DNA of 64,000 nucleotides, from assembly GCA_030637515.1 (NCBI GenBank), contig DAOWGM010000102.1, positions 1 through 64,000 on the forward strand, given 5' to 3'. A model generated the notes under the pieces. The model was not told the DNA's origin and did no database searches. It was given only the letters and a program-made list of their open reading frames with translations. This DNA is from Bacteroidales bacterium (GTDB lineage Bacteria; Bacteroidota; Bacteroidia; Bacteroidales; UBA12077). Of this stretch, positions 44,742 to 52,923 are shown piece after piece (the stretch's first letter is position 1; the number at the start of each line of letters is the position of its first letter). Position numbers and translations under genes: made by a program.

Positions 44742-47126
44742 TTAAATATCCTCACTAATAGCTTTTAAAGCAGGTAATTCTTTACCTTCAATATATTCGA
44801 GTAGTGCTCCACCAGCAGTAGAAATGTAGCTTATTTTATATGCAAGACTATATTTATTTACCGCAGCAATAGAATCCCCACCACCAATTAAGGAATATGC
44901 ACCTTTATCAGTAGCACGAGCAACAGCCATAGCTATTTTTAGTGTTCCCATCGAAAAGCTTGGCATTTCAAAAACACCAATTGGTCCGTTCCAAAGTATA
45001 GTTGAGGAATTTTCGATTACTTCTGTAAATTCATTGGCAGATTTTATACCAATATCCAGTCCCATCCAACCATCTTTTATCTGACTTATGTCGCAATGTT
45101 CTATATGTGCATCATTTTTAAAATCATCGGCTATAATGCAATCTGTTGGTAGGTAAAGCTTTACTCCATTCTTTTCAGCTTTTGAAATAATGTTTTTTGC
45201 TACATCAATAAAGTCATTTTCAATGAGTGAATTACCAACTTTACCACCCATGGCTTTTGCGAAAGTAAATGCAATTCCTCCGGCAATAATTAAATTGTCA
45301 ACCTTTTCAATAAGCGCTTCAATAATATGAATTTTGGTTGAAACTTTTGAACCTCCCAATATTGCAGTAAATGGCTTTTTTGCTTGTTTTACAACTTTAT
45401 CAATATTATTAACCTCGTTTTCAACTAAATAACCAAACATTTTATCTTCAGGGAAAAATTTAGCTAATGTATATGTAGAAGCATGAGCTCTGTGTGCTGT
45501 TCCAAAAGCATTAAAAACATAAACATCACCCAATTCAGCTAATTGTTTTGCAAATTCTTCATTAGCTTCAGTTTCTTCTTTATGGAACCGAAGATTTTCA
45601 AGTAATAAACACTCTCCCGGCTTTAATACAGCTGATGCAATTAAAGCTTTTTCTCCAATACAATCCTCCGCAAATTTTACCTTCTTGTCAAGTGCTTTTG
45701 ATAAATAAGGCAATATATGTTTTACCGAATATTTCTCGTCTATTTTGCCTTTAGGTCTTCCTAAATGAGTTAAAAATATTACAGAACCTCCTTCTGCCAA
45801 AATTTTTCGCACCGTTGGTAAGGCTGTTATTATTCTTGTATCATCAGTAATTTCTCCATTTTCATCTAAAGGAACGTTAAAGTCCACTCTCATTAATACT
45901 TTTTTGCCTTCAAAATCGTATCTGTCGATTGTTAGGTTTTGTTTTATAGCTTTTATACTTGGTAGCTCTTTTCCTTCAAGATATTCTAATAATGCACCGC
46001 CTGCTGTTGAAATAAAACTGATTTTATGAGCTAAGCTATATTTATTTACAGCAGCAATGGAATCGCCTCCGCCAATTAGTGAAAAAGCTCCTTTATCAGT
46101 AGCACGTGCGACAGACATTGCTGTTTTAAGTGTTCCCATTGCGAAGCTTGGCATTTCAAAAACTCCAATAGGCCCATTCCAGAGAATTTTTTCTGAGTTT
46201 TCGATTACTTCTGCAAAACGATTGGCAGATTTTATACCAATATCAAGACCCATCCATCCATCAGGAATTTCATTTATATTACAATGATCAATCTTAGCAT
46301 CATTTTTAAATTCATTTGCAATAACGCAATCAGTGGGTAAGTATAATTTAACATTATTTTTTTCTGCTTCTTCAATAATGTGTCTTGCAAAATCTAAAAA
46401 TTCATCTTCAACTAAAGAATTTCCAATTTTACCACCCATTGCTTTTGCAAAAGTGTAAGCAATTCCACCAGCAATAATCAGATTGTCTACTTTTCCAATC
46501 AGAGCTTCAATAATATGAATTTTGGACGATACTTTTGATCCGCCAAGAATTGCGGTAAAAGGATGTAATGGTTGGTGTAAGATTTTATCGATATTTTTGA
46601 TTTCACTTTCTACGAGATAGCCAAACATACTATTTTTAGGAAAATGTTTTGCAATAGTAAAAGTTGATGCATGAGCTCTGTGCGCTGTTCCAAAAGCATT
46701 ATTTACAAAAACATCGCCAAGCCCGGCTAATTTTTTAGCAAAATTCTCATCAGCATCTGTTTCTTCTTTATAAAATCGAAGATTTTCAAGCAATAAAACC
46801 TCTCCCGGCTGTAGGGTTTTTGAAAGTTCCTGAGCCTCTTCACCAATACAATCAGAAGCAAATTTTACTTCGCGGTCAAGAATCTTGCTTAAATGCGGAA
46901 GTATAATTTTAAGAGACATTTTCTCATTAAATTTTCCCTTTGGCCTTCCCAAATGTGTTAGAAGAATTATGGAACCACCTTCCGCAAAGATTTTCTGAAT
47001 TGTTGGAACTGCAGTTATTATTCTTGTATCATCGGTAATTTCCAGATTCTCATTTAAAGGGACATTAAAGTCAACGCGCATTAAAACTTTTTTCCCTGAA
47101 AAATTATAGTTGTCGATAGAATACAT
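44742..47126 (-). CDS. pgk: Tandem phosphoglycerate kinase-phosphoglycerate kinase fusion
   Basis: Single frame of 794 residues with two complete PGK domains: 1-396 and 397-794. PGK transfers phosphate from 1,3-bisphosphoglycerate to ADP in glycolysis. Both halves keep the 3PG site (D19/N21/R35/H58/R61/R117/R150; D415/N417/R431/H454/R457/R513/R546) and the nucleotide/phosphate lysines (K198/K202; K594/K598), plus GGGDS and STAGGA. Aligned with a constant 396-residue offset and no gap, they match at about 303 of 398 positions (76%, counted by eye). The usual VNDAFGT reads VNNAFGT and VFNAFGT. Standard PGK is about 395-400 residues, so each half is full length. The joint is direct, without a linker. 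Confidence 0.95.
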   Translation of the reverse strand: MYSIDNYNFSGKKVLMRVDFNVPLNENLEITDDTRIITAVPTIQKIFAEGGSIILLTHLGRPKGKFNEKMSLKIILPHLSKILDREVKFASDCIGEEAQELSKTLQPGEVLLLENLRFYKEETDADENFAKKLAGLGDVFVNNAFGTAHRAHASTFTIAKHFPKNSMFGYLVESEIKNIDKILHQPLHPFTAILGGSKVSSKIHIIEALIGKVDNLIIAGGIAYTFAKAMGGKIGNSLVEDEFLDFARHIIEEAEKNNVKLYLPTDCVIANEFKNDAKIDHCNINEIPDGWMGLDIGIKSANRFAEVIENSEKILWNGPIGVFEMPSFAMGTLKTAMSVARATDKGAFSLIGGGDSIAAVNKYSLAHKISFISTAGGALLEYLEGKELPSIKAIKQNLTIDRYDFEGKKVLMRVDFNVPLDENGEITDDTRIITALPTVRKILAEGGSVIFLTHLGRPKGKIDEKYSVKHILPYLSKALDKKVKFAEDCIGEKALIASAVLKPGECLLLENLRFHKEETEANEEFAKQLAELGDVYVFNAFGTAHRAHASTYTLAKFFPEDKMFGYLVENEVNNIDKVVKQAKKPFTAILGGSKVSTKIHIIEALIEKVDNLIIAGGIAFTFAKAMGGKVGNSLIENDFIDVAKNIISKAEKNGVKLYLPTDCIIADDFKNDAHIEHCDISQIKDGWMGLDIGIKSANEFTEVIENSSTILWNGPIGVFEMPSFSMGTLKIAMAVARATDKGAYSLIGGGDSIAAVNKYSLAYKISYISTAGGALLEYIEGKELPALKAISEDI

Positions 47127-47152
47127 ACTCGGAACTTTTTTAAATGATGTGT

Positions 47153-47160
47153 TAAAGATA
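47153..47160 (-). promoter_or_regulatory. Putative -7 element for the double PGK gene
   Basis: TATCTTTA on the minus strand, one base from TAnnTTTG, 26 nt before the ATG. Confidence 0.35.
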
Positions 47161-47221
47161 AAAATATATTTTTTGCTAATTGCGAAACTGGTTTTATTTA
47201 TGATTTGTTTTTGTTTATTGT

Positions 47222-47229
47222 TATTTTTG
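47222..47229 (+). promoter_or_regulatory. Putative -7 element for holB
   Basis: TATTTTTG matches TAnnTTTG, 53 nt before the holB ATG. Confidence 0.4.
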
Positions 47230-47282
47230 CTAATTATCCTTTTAAGGAGATTAAATAGTCAGTTGAAATTATTAAGGAATAT

Positions 47283-48410
47283 ATGCAGTTTAAAGAGGTT
47301 GTCGGACATAAGAGTATAAAGGAAAAGTTAATTCAAACGGTTAATGGAAATAGAATTAGTCATGCTCAACTTTTTTTAGGAGAGAATGGTTCCGGGATTC
47401 TGGCTCTTGCAATTGCATATGCACAGTATGTTTCATGTGAAAATAAACAGCAAGATGATTCATGTGGTGTTTGCTCTTCCTGTTTAAAATTTACAAAATT
47501 AGTACATCCTGATTTGCATTTTGTTTATCCGGTTTCAACCTCAAAGGCTGTTAAAAAAGACCCTGTTAGTGATGATTATATTGCACAGTGGCGCGAAACA
47601 ATTATTGAAAATCCATATATAAATCAAAACAAATGGTACGAAATAATTGATGTTGAAAATAAGCAGGGAATCATAAGCAAAAATGAAAGTTACGAGATAT
47701 TAAAAAAGCTCAATTTAAAAACATTTGAATCCGAATATAAAATAATGATAATTTGGTTGCCAGAAAAAATGAATTCTTTTGCAGCCAATAAGTTATTAAA
47801 GCTGATAGAAGAACCACCAGAAAAAACTTTGTTTTTATTGGTTTCAGAAAACTCAGAACAAATTATACCTACCATACTTTCAAGAACTCAATTAATAAAA
47901 ATCCCTAAAATTGATAATGATAGTATGCGAAGTACACTTTGCGATAGAAATGGATTAGCTCCTGAAAAGGCAAATGACATTGTTCATCTTGCAAATGGGA
48001 ATTACCACGAAGCACAGAATTTGATTCATTCTGCAGAAGAAGATAATTACAACTTTGATCAGTTTACTATAATGATGCGATTAGCATATCAGCGAAAAGT
48101 AATTGAGGTAATTGATTGGGTAGATGAAATCTCCAGAATAGGACGGGAGAAGCAAAAAAACTTTTTATTATATGCTTTAAGGCTTGTACGAGAAAATTTC
48201 ATGTTGAATATAGATAATAAAGAATTGGTTTATCTAACACGAAAGGAATTAGATTTTTCAGAGAACTTTTCTCAGTTTATTAATCACGATAATGTCTATG
48301 AGCTTTATGAAGCTTTAAATCGGGCTCATTCGGATATTGAAATGAATGCTTACAATAAAATTGTATTTTTGGATTTAGCTTTAAAGATTATAAAATTGAT
48401 TAAAAAGTAA
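47283..48410 (+). CDS. holB: DNA polymerase III delta' subunit-like protein
   Basis: Clamp-loader subunit of 375 residues. The AAA+ N-terminal domain has the opening GHKSIKEKLIQTV and HAQLFLGENGSG, a degenerate Walker A without the GKT end, as is normal for delta'. Four zinc-type cysteines occur at C57, C66, C69 and C72 (SCENKQQDDSCGVCSSCLK). The sensor region reads EPPEKTLFLLVSENSEQIIPTILSRTQLI. It leads a group with the PSP1 gene, gldH and trmB, an arrangement recalled from other Bacteroidota. Confidence 0.88.
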   Translation: MQFKEVVGHKSIKEKLIQTVNGNRISHAQLFLGENGSGILALAIAYAQYVSCENKQQDDSCGVCSSCLKFTKLVHPDLHFVYPVSTSKAVKKDPVSDDYIAQWRETIIENPYINQNKWYEIIDVENKQGIISKNESYEILKKLNLKTFESEYKIMIIWLPEKMNSFAANKLLKLIEEPPEKTLFLLVSENSEQIIPTILSRTQLIKIPKIDNDSMRSTLCDRNGLAPEKANDIVHLANGNYHEAQNLIHSAEEDNYNFDQFTIMMRLAYQRKVIEVIDWVDEISRIGREKQKNFLLYALRLVRENFMLNIDNKELVYLTRKELDFSENFSQFINHDNVYELYEALNRAHSDIEMNAYNKIVFLDLALKIIKLIKK

Positions 48411-48494
48411 TTTTCATTACTTTTGTTAACTGGTTTATTTTAGATAAGGTATAAACTACAGGGATTGATTTTGAAGAGAATAAGGAAATAACTT

Positions 48495-49655
48495 ATGGAT
48501 AATATTGAAATAGAAAAATCAGGAAATGAACCTGAAAAAAATATATCACCTTGCGATTGTTCAAAACCGGGATGTTGCAGCAAGCTAAATTCATTTGATT
48601 GGCTGAGTGAAATACCGGATTCAGGTCACGGTAATAATATTATAGAAGTACGGTTTAAGAATACAAGGAAAGAGTTTTTTATTAATACCAATTCACTTAG
48701 GGTGAAAAAAGGAGATGTTGTTGCCGTTGAGGCTTCTCCCGGTCATGATATTGGAATCGTTTCACTTACTGGAGAATTGGTGCATTTTCAACTCCACAAA
48801 CAAGGGATAAAGGCTTCCGAGTATGAATTCAAAAAAGTTTACCGAAAGGCTAAACCTGCTGACCTAGATAAATGGTATGAGGCAACTTCTCTTGAAGATT
48901 CAACAATGTTACAAACACGTATGGTTGCCTCTGACCTTAAGCTAGCTATGAAAATTGGTGATGTTGAATATCAGGGAGATAAAACAAAAGCAATTTTTTA
49001 TTATATAGCCGATGAAAGAGTTGACTTTCGAGAATTAATAAAGATTTTAGCAGAAAAATTTAAAATAAGAATTGAAATGCGCCAGATTGGTGCACGACAA
49101 GAAGCAGGTCGAATTGGAGGTATTGGTTCATGCGGAAGAGAACTTTGTTGTTCAACATGGATAACAAATTTTGTTTCAGTAACAACAAATTCTGCACGTT
49201 ATCAGGAAATTTCGCTCAATCCTCAAAAATTAGCAGGACAATGTGGAAAATTGAAATGTTGTTTAAACTACGAACTTGATTGTTACGTTGATGCACAAAA
49301 GGATTTTCCTCCAACTAAAATTGTGCTTGAAACAAAAACAGGACAAGCTTATCATAGTAAAACAGACATCTTCAGGGGAATAATGTGGTACACTTTTGAT
49401 CCGGTTAACTTGGTTAATTTCACACCGGTACCTGTTGAAAGAGTAAAAGAAGTAATTGCTCTTAACAAAAAAGGAACAAAACCGGATGTACTTGTTGATG
49501 CTTCTAGTGTTGTAGCTGAAGGACCTCTTGACTTTAAAAATGAAGTTGGACAAGATAGTTTAACACGTTTTGATGATAAGAAGAAAGCAAAGAAAAAGAA
49601 GAAAAGAAATAACAAACGTAAAAGACCGTCAAATGATAAAAGGCAGAAATCTTAG
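48495..49655 (+). CDS. PSP1-domain protein (RicT/YaaT-like)
   Basis: 386 residues. The PSP1 C-terminal domain is visible in the stretch RQIGARQEAGRIGGIGSCGRELCCS, with further cysteines in GQCGKLKCCLNYEL; in B. subtilis RicT such cysteines bind iron-sulfur clusters and the complex aids RNA processing. The N-terminus has an added CDCSKPGCCSK cluster (residues 19-30). The C-terminus is a lysine/arginine-rich tail (KKKAKKKKKRNNKRKRP), perhaps binding nucleic acid. It overlaps gldH by 23 bp. Confidence 0.88.
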   Translation: MDNIEIEKSGNEPEKNISPCDCSKPGCCSKLNSFDWLSEIPDSGHGNNIIEVRFKNTRKEFFINTNSLRVKKGDVVAVEASPGHDIGIVSLTGELVHFQLHKQGIKASEYEFKKVYRKAKPADLDKWYEATSLEDSTMLQTRMVASDLKLAMKIGDVEYQGDKTKAIFYYIADERVDFRELIKILAEKFKIRIEMRQIGARQEAGRIGGIGSCGRELCCSTWITNFVSVTTNSARYQEISLNPQKLAGQCGKLKCCLNYELDCYVDAQKDFPPTKIVLETKTGQAYHSKTDIFRGIMWYTFDPVNLVNFTPVPVERVKEVIALNKKGTKPDVLVDASSVVAEGPLDFKNEVGQDSLTRFDDKKKAKKKKKRNNKRKRPSNDKRQKS

Positions 49656-50115
49656 TATTCTTTTAATTGCATCTCTTGTAATAACTTTGTTTTCCTGCGA
49701 TCCAAATCAGGTATACGAAAGAAATGTTGAGATACCTGAGCTTTCATGGAGTAAAGATTCGGTATTAAGATTTGAAGTTGATATTCAGGACACAATTAAT
49801 CCTCATAATATTTATATTAACATAAGAAACAGCTCAAGATACAAAATGCAGAATCTGTTTTTATTTGTTCAGACAGAGGCTCCAGGAGGATCTACCCTTA
49901 GAGATACGTTTGAATGTTATTTGGCAGATGAGCGTGGAAAATGGACCGGCAGTGGATGGGGTGATATTTATGATAATCAGTTTTTGTATAAAAGAAATAT
50001 TCGATTTCCGGTTTCCGGAGTGTATACATTTAAATATATACAGGCTATGCGTACCGATAAACTGGATTTTATTTCGGATATAGGCTTACGAATTGAAAAA
50101 GTTGAAACTCGCTAA
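49633..50115 (+). CDS. gldH: GldH, gliding-motility lipoprotein
   Basis: 160-residue lipoprotein needed for gliding/T9SS function in flavobacteria. From ATG 49633 it has a signal sequence and lipobox LFSC, followed by DPNQVYERNVEIPEL and the family's beta domain with the GRGDIYDNQFLYKR-type segment (here WGDIYDNQFLYK). The longer in-frame start at 49570 would place a basic stretch encoded by the end of the PSP1 gene before the signal peptide and is rejected. Position after holB and PSP1 supports the call. Confidence 0.87.
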   Translation: MIKGRNLSILLIASLVITLFSCDPNQVYERNVEIPELSWSKDSVLRFEVDIQDTINPHNIYINIRNSSRYKMQNLFLFVQTEAPGGSTLRDTFECYLADERGKWTGSGWGDIYDNQFLYKRNIRFPVSGVYTFKYIQAMRTDKLDFISDIGLRIEKVETR

Positions 50116-50137
50116 GTAATTAAAATAATCAGTTAAA

Positions 50138-50833
50138 GTGGGAAAGAAAAAATTATCAAGGTTTGCCGAGATGGAGACGTTTGATCATGTTGTGCAACCC
50201 CCATTCGATGAGGTTTTCAGGAAAGACTATAAGTTAAAGGGGAAATGGAGCCAAGAGTTCTTTAGAAATGAAAAACCATTAATACTTGAACTTGGTTGCG
50301 GTAAAGGTGAATATACTGTTGGTCTGGCAAAACTACATCCCGATACAAATTTTATTGGGATTGATATTAAAGGAGCCAGAATGTGGCGCGGAGCAAAAAC
50401 TGCTGTTGAAGAACAAATAAAAAATGTTGGATTTATACGAACCCGAATAGGTTTAATTAATTCTTTCTTCGGAAACGAAGAAGTTTCGGAAGTTTGGGTG
50501 ACTTTCCCTGATCCACAGCCCAAGAAGTATTACAAAAGGCTTACATCAACAAGGTTTTTAGGTTATTATCAGCAATTTATAAAGAATAATGGTTTTGTTA
50601 ATTTAAAAACGGATAGTGTTGAATTGTATACTTATACAAAAAAGCTTATTGAATTAAATAATATAGATCTTATAACAGATATTGATAATCTTTACAAATC
50701 TGAATTGGTTGATGAGACTCTTTCGATCAAAACATTTTATGAACAACAATGGCTTGAACAGGGTAAGCCAATTCATTATTTAAGATTCAAATTAAATAAA
50801 ACACAAGAGCTTGAAGAACCAGAAGAAGATTAA
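50138..50833 (+). CDS. trmB: tRNA (guanine-N7-)-methyltransferase (GTG start)
   Basis: Makes m7G46 in tRNA. The 231 residues include the SAM motif LELGCGKGEYTVGLA (about 50-64), GIDIKGARMWRGAK and the catalytic/tRNA-binding WVTFPDPQPKKYYKRLT. The start codon is GTG at 50138, giving the usual MGKKKL opening for Bacteroidota TrmB. The stop overlaps a potential ATG (TAATG) for the next gene. Confidence 0.95.
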   Translation: MGKKKLSRFAEMETFDHVVQPPFDEVFRKDYKLKGKWSQEFFRNEKPLILELGCGKGEYTVGLAKLHPDTNFIGIDIKGARMWRGAKTAVEEQIKNVGFIRTRIGLINSFFGNEEVSEVWVTFPDPQPKKYYKRLTSTRFLGYYQQFIKNNGFVNLKTDSVELYTYTKKLIELNNIDLITDIDNLYKSELVDETLSIKTFYEQQWLEQGKPIHYLRFKLNKTQELEEPEED

Positions 50834-51161
50834 TGAAGGTTTTTTTTTCAAGGTTTATGAAGTTGCACGAAAAATTCCTCATGGACGTGTAACAAGCTAT
50901 GGAGCTATAGCTAAATATTTAGGTTCAGCACAATCTGCAAGAATAGTGGGCTGGGCAATGAATGATTCACATAGTCAATCAGTTTATATTCCTGCACATA
51001 GAGTGGTTAACCGAATAGGACTTCTTACCGGAAAAAATCATTTTGGAAATTCAAATACTATGAAACAACTCCTCGAAAACGAAGGAATTAAAGTTGAAAA
51101 TGATAAGATTGTTGATTTTTCAACCCATTTTTGGGACCCCTTAACAGAATTAGCATTATAG
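50811..51161 (+). CDS. Alkyltransferase-like (ATL) DNA-repair protein
   Basis: 116-residue relative of O6-alkylguanine-DNA alkyltransferase. The active-site PCHRV reads PAHRV (IPAHRVVNRIG), so the acceptor cysteine is lost and it should bind alkylated bases and flag them for excision, as ATL proteins do. The helix-turn-helix segment GRVTSYGAIAKYLG is intact. Start is uncertain: the open frame runs from a TTG at 50811, inside trmB; the natural ATG at 50833 (TAATG with the trmB stop) is one base out of frame because of a run of nine T (50840-50848). Confidence 0.85.
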   Translation: MKNQKKINEGFFFKVYEVARKIPHGRVTSYGAIAKYLGSAQSARIVGWAMNDSHSQSVYIPAHRVVNRIGLLTGKNHFGNSNTMKQLLENEGIKVENDKIVDFSTHFWDPLTELAL

Positions 51162-51293
51162 TTTTTTGAGATACCTAATTGACTAATATAAATTGCTTTG
51201 GAAAGCTTAATTTTTATTGCGAAAGTTAATTTTGTCTATATTTTTTGACATGAAAACTTTGAACTTTTAACTCGAAACTCATAACTATTTTAT

Positions 51294-51301
51294 TATCTTT
51301 G
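51294..51301 (+). promoter_or_regulatory. Putative -7 element for mrp
   Basis: TATCTTTG, an exact consensus match, 39 nt before the ATG. The 179-bp gap holds nothing else noted. Confidence 0.5.
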
Positions 51302-51340
51302 CTACGTTAATTTAAATTAAATAAAAATAAGGATAATAAT

Positions 51341-52456
51341 ATGTCTTATTCAAAAAAACAAATATTAGATGCATTAAGGAATGTAAAGCATCCGGAGACA
51401 GCGCAGGATATCGTGGCTATGGGAATGGTTGATGATATCTGGATTGAAGGAAATAAAGCAGGCTTTACATTAAGTTTTAAAAAACCAACAGACCCGTTTA
51501 TAAATTCAATGCAAAAAGTTTGTATTCAAGCAATAGAGCAAAATTTAGGAAAAGATCTTGATTTTAATGGTAACATAAAGATTAAAGCTCCGGAACGAAA
51601 ACAAGCAAACGAAAAACAGGAATCATCAGTAATGAAAAATGTTAAAAATATTATTGCCGTAGCTTCAGGAAAAGGAGGCGTTGGAAAATCAACTGTATCA
51701 ACTAACCTTGCTATTTCATTAGCTAAAACAGGTTTGAAAGTAGGTTTAATTGATGCCGACATTTTTGGACCTTCAATTCCGAAGATGTTTAATGTCGAAG
51801 GACAGAGACCTCTTGTTCGAAAGGTTGGTGATGTTGATATGATAACACCTATCGAAAATTATGGTGTTAAGGTAGTTTCAATAGGATTTTTTATTAATCC
51901 TGAAGATGCCTTAGTATGGCGCGGAGCAATGGCTACAAGTGCATTAAAACAACTTATACATCAGGTGGAGTGGGGTGAAATTGATTTTCTTGTAGTGGAT
52001 TTACCTCCCGGAACAAGTGATATTCATTTAACTTTAGTACAAGAACTATCAGTTACAGGAGCTCTTATTGTAAGTACACCTCAAGATGTAGCTTTGGCCG
52101 ATGCAATTAAAGGGATTAAAATGTTTACAGGTAAGAGCATTAATGTACCAATTTTAGGTCTGATTGAGAACATGTCTTGGTTTACACCAGAAGAATTACC
52201 AGAAAATAAATATTATATTTTTGGAAAAGATGGTTGTAAAAATCTTGCAGAAAAAGAAAATATTCCATTACTTGCTCAAATTCCAATAGTTCAGAGTATT
52301 CGCGAAGGCGGAGATATTGGAAATCCAGCAGCATTGAATAAAGATTCAATAGTTGAGAAGGCTTTTAATGAGTTAGCAAGCTCAGTTATAGATAAAGTTG
52401 AAAACCGAAATGCAAACATGGAACCAACAAAAAGAGTAGAAATAAAAACGAAATAA
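51341..52456 (+). CDS. mrp: Mrp/NBP35-family iron-sulfur carrier ATPase
   Basis: 371 residues: an N-terminal MIP18/DUF59-like domain (1-85) and a P-loop ATPase with the deviant Walker A GKGGVGKST (about 105), DIFGPSIPKM, and DLPPGTSDIHLT. Mrp/ApbC proteins deliver Fe-S clusters. The CPxC cluster motif that usually follows NMSWF is absent (FTPEELPENKYY), so cluster binding may use other residues. The NifU-like gene 26 bp downstream fits Fe-S assembly. Confidence 0.93.
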   Translation: MSYSKKQILDALRNVKHPETAQDIVAMGMVDDIWIEGNKAGFTLSFKKPTDPFINSMQKVCIQAIEQNLGKDLDFNGNIKIKAPERKQANEKQESSVMKNVKNIIAVASGKGGVGKSTVSTNLAISLAKTGLKVGLIDADIFGPSIPKMFNVEGQRPLVRKVGDVDMITPIENYGVKVVSIGFFINPEDALVWRGAMATSALKQLIHQVEWGEIDFLVVDLPPGTSDIHLTLVQELSVTGALIVSTPQDVALADAIKGIKMFTGKSINVPILGLIENMSWFTPEELPENKYYIFGKDGCKNLAEKENIPLLAQIPIVQSIREGGDIGNPAALNKDSIVEKAFNELASSVIDKVENRNANMEPTKRVEIKTK

Positions 52457-52482
52457 TAAAAACAATAAAAAAAATTAATAAA

Positions 52483-52728
52483 ATGGACGAAGCTAAAAGA
52501 CAAGATCTTGAGAAAAGAGTAAACGAAGCTATTGATATGGTAAGACCTTATCTTGTTGCAGATGGAGGGGATATTCAATTTGTTGAGTTAACAGATGATA
52601 TGGTTGTTAAAGTTCAATTATTAGGAGCATGTGGATCATGTCCTTATAGCTTACAAACACTTAAAAATGGTGTTGAACAGGCTGTTAGAAAACAAATTCC
52701 TGAAATTAAAGAAGTAGTTTCTGCATAA
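52483..52728 (+). CDS. NifU C-terminal-domain (Nfu-like) iron-sulfur protein
   Basis: 81-residue Fe-S scaffold/carrier made only of the Nfu domain: VADGGDIQFVEL and the cluster-binding CGSC motif (GACGSCPYS, about residues 45-53). It is paired with mrp in an operon ending at a hairpin. Standard length for the stand-alone form. Confidence 0.92.
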   Translation: MDEAKRQDLEKRVNEAIDMVRPYLVADGGDIQFVELTDDMVVKVQLLGACGSCPYSLQTLKNGVEQAVRKQIPEIKEVVSA

Positions 52729-52761
52729 TTAGTTGAGATAGGAATTAAAAAATTTCTGATG

Positions 52762-52793
52762 AAATGGATGTAAAATGTTACATCCATTTTCTT
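52762..52793 (+). terminator. Terminator after the mrp-nfu operon
   Basis: AAATGGATGTAA (52762-52773) pairs perfectly with TTACATCCATTT (52778-52789), followed by a T-rich stretch. Confidence 0.8.
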
Positions 52794-52923
52794 TTGTGTC
52801 AAGTTCAATTTATTTGCTATTTTTATGCTTTCCAGATTTATTTAAAATAATAGACCGTATTATATAATATTTCAGATAAAATCTGGTTTGAAATAAGTAA
52901 GTCATTGTTAAAATTAATATTAG

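Noticed and set aside
44742-47126. Tandem PGK as an assembly duplication artefact
   Set aside because: The halves differ at about a quarter of residues and the frame is continuous with no gap, so a duplicated read or collapsed repeat is not credible.
49263-49615. Two minus-strand ORFs inside the PSP1 gene
   Set aside because: Both are antisense shadows; their cysteine and phenylalanine content mirrors the PSP1 codons.
49570-49632. Early start of gldH
   Set aside because: It is the out-of-frame reading of the basic tail of the PSP1 gene and would bury the lipoprotein signal.
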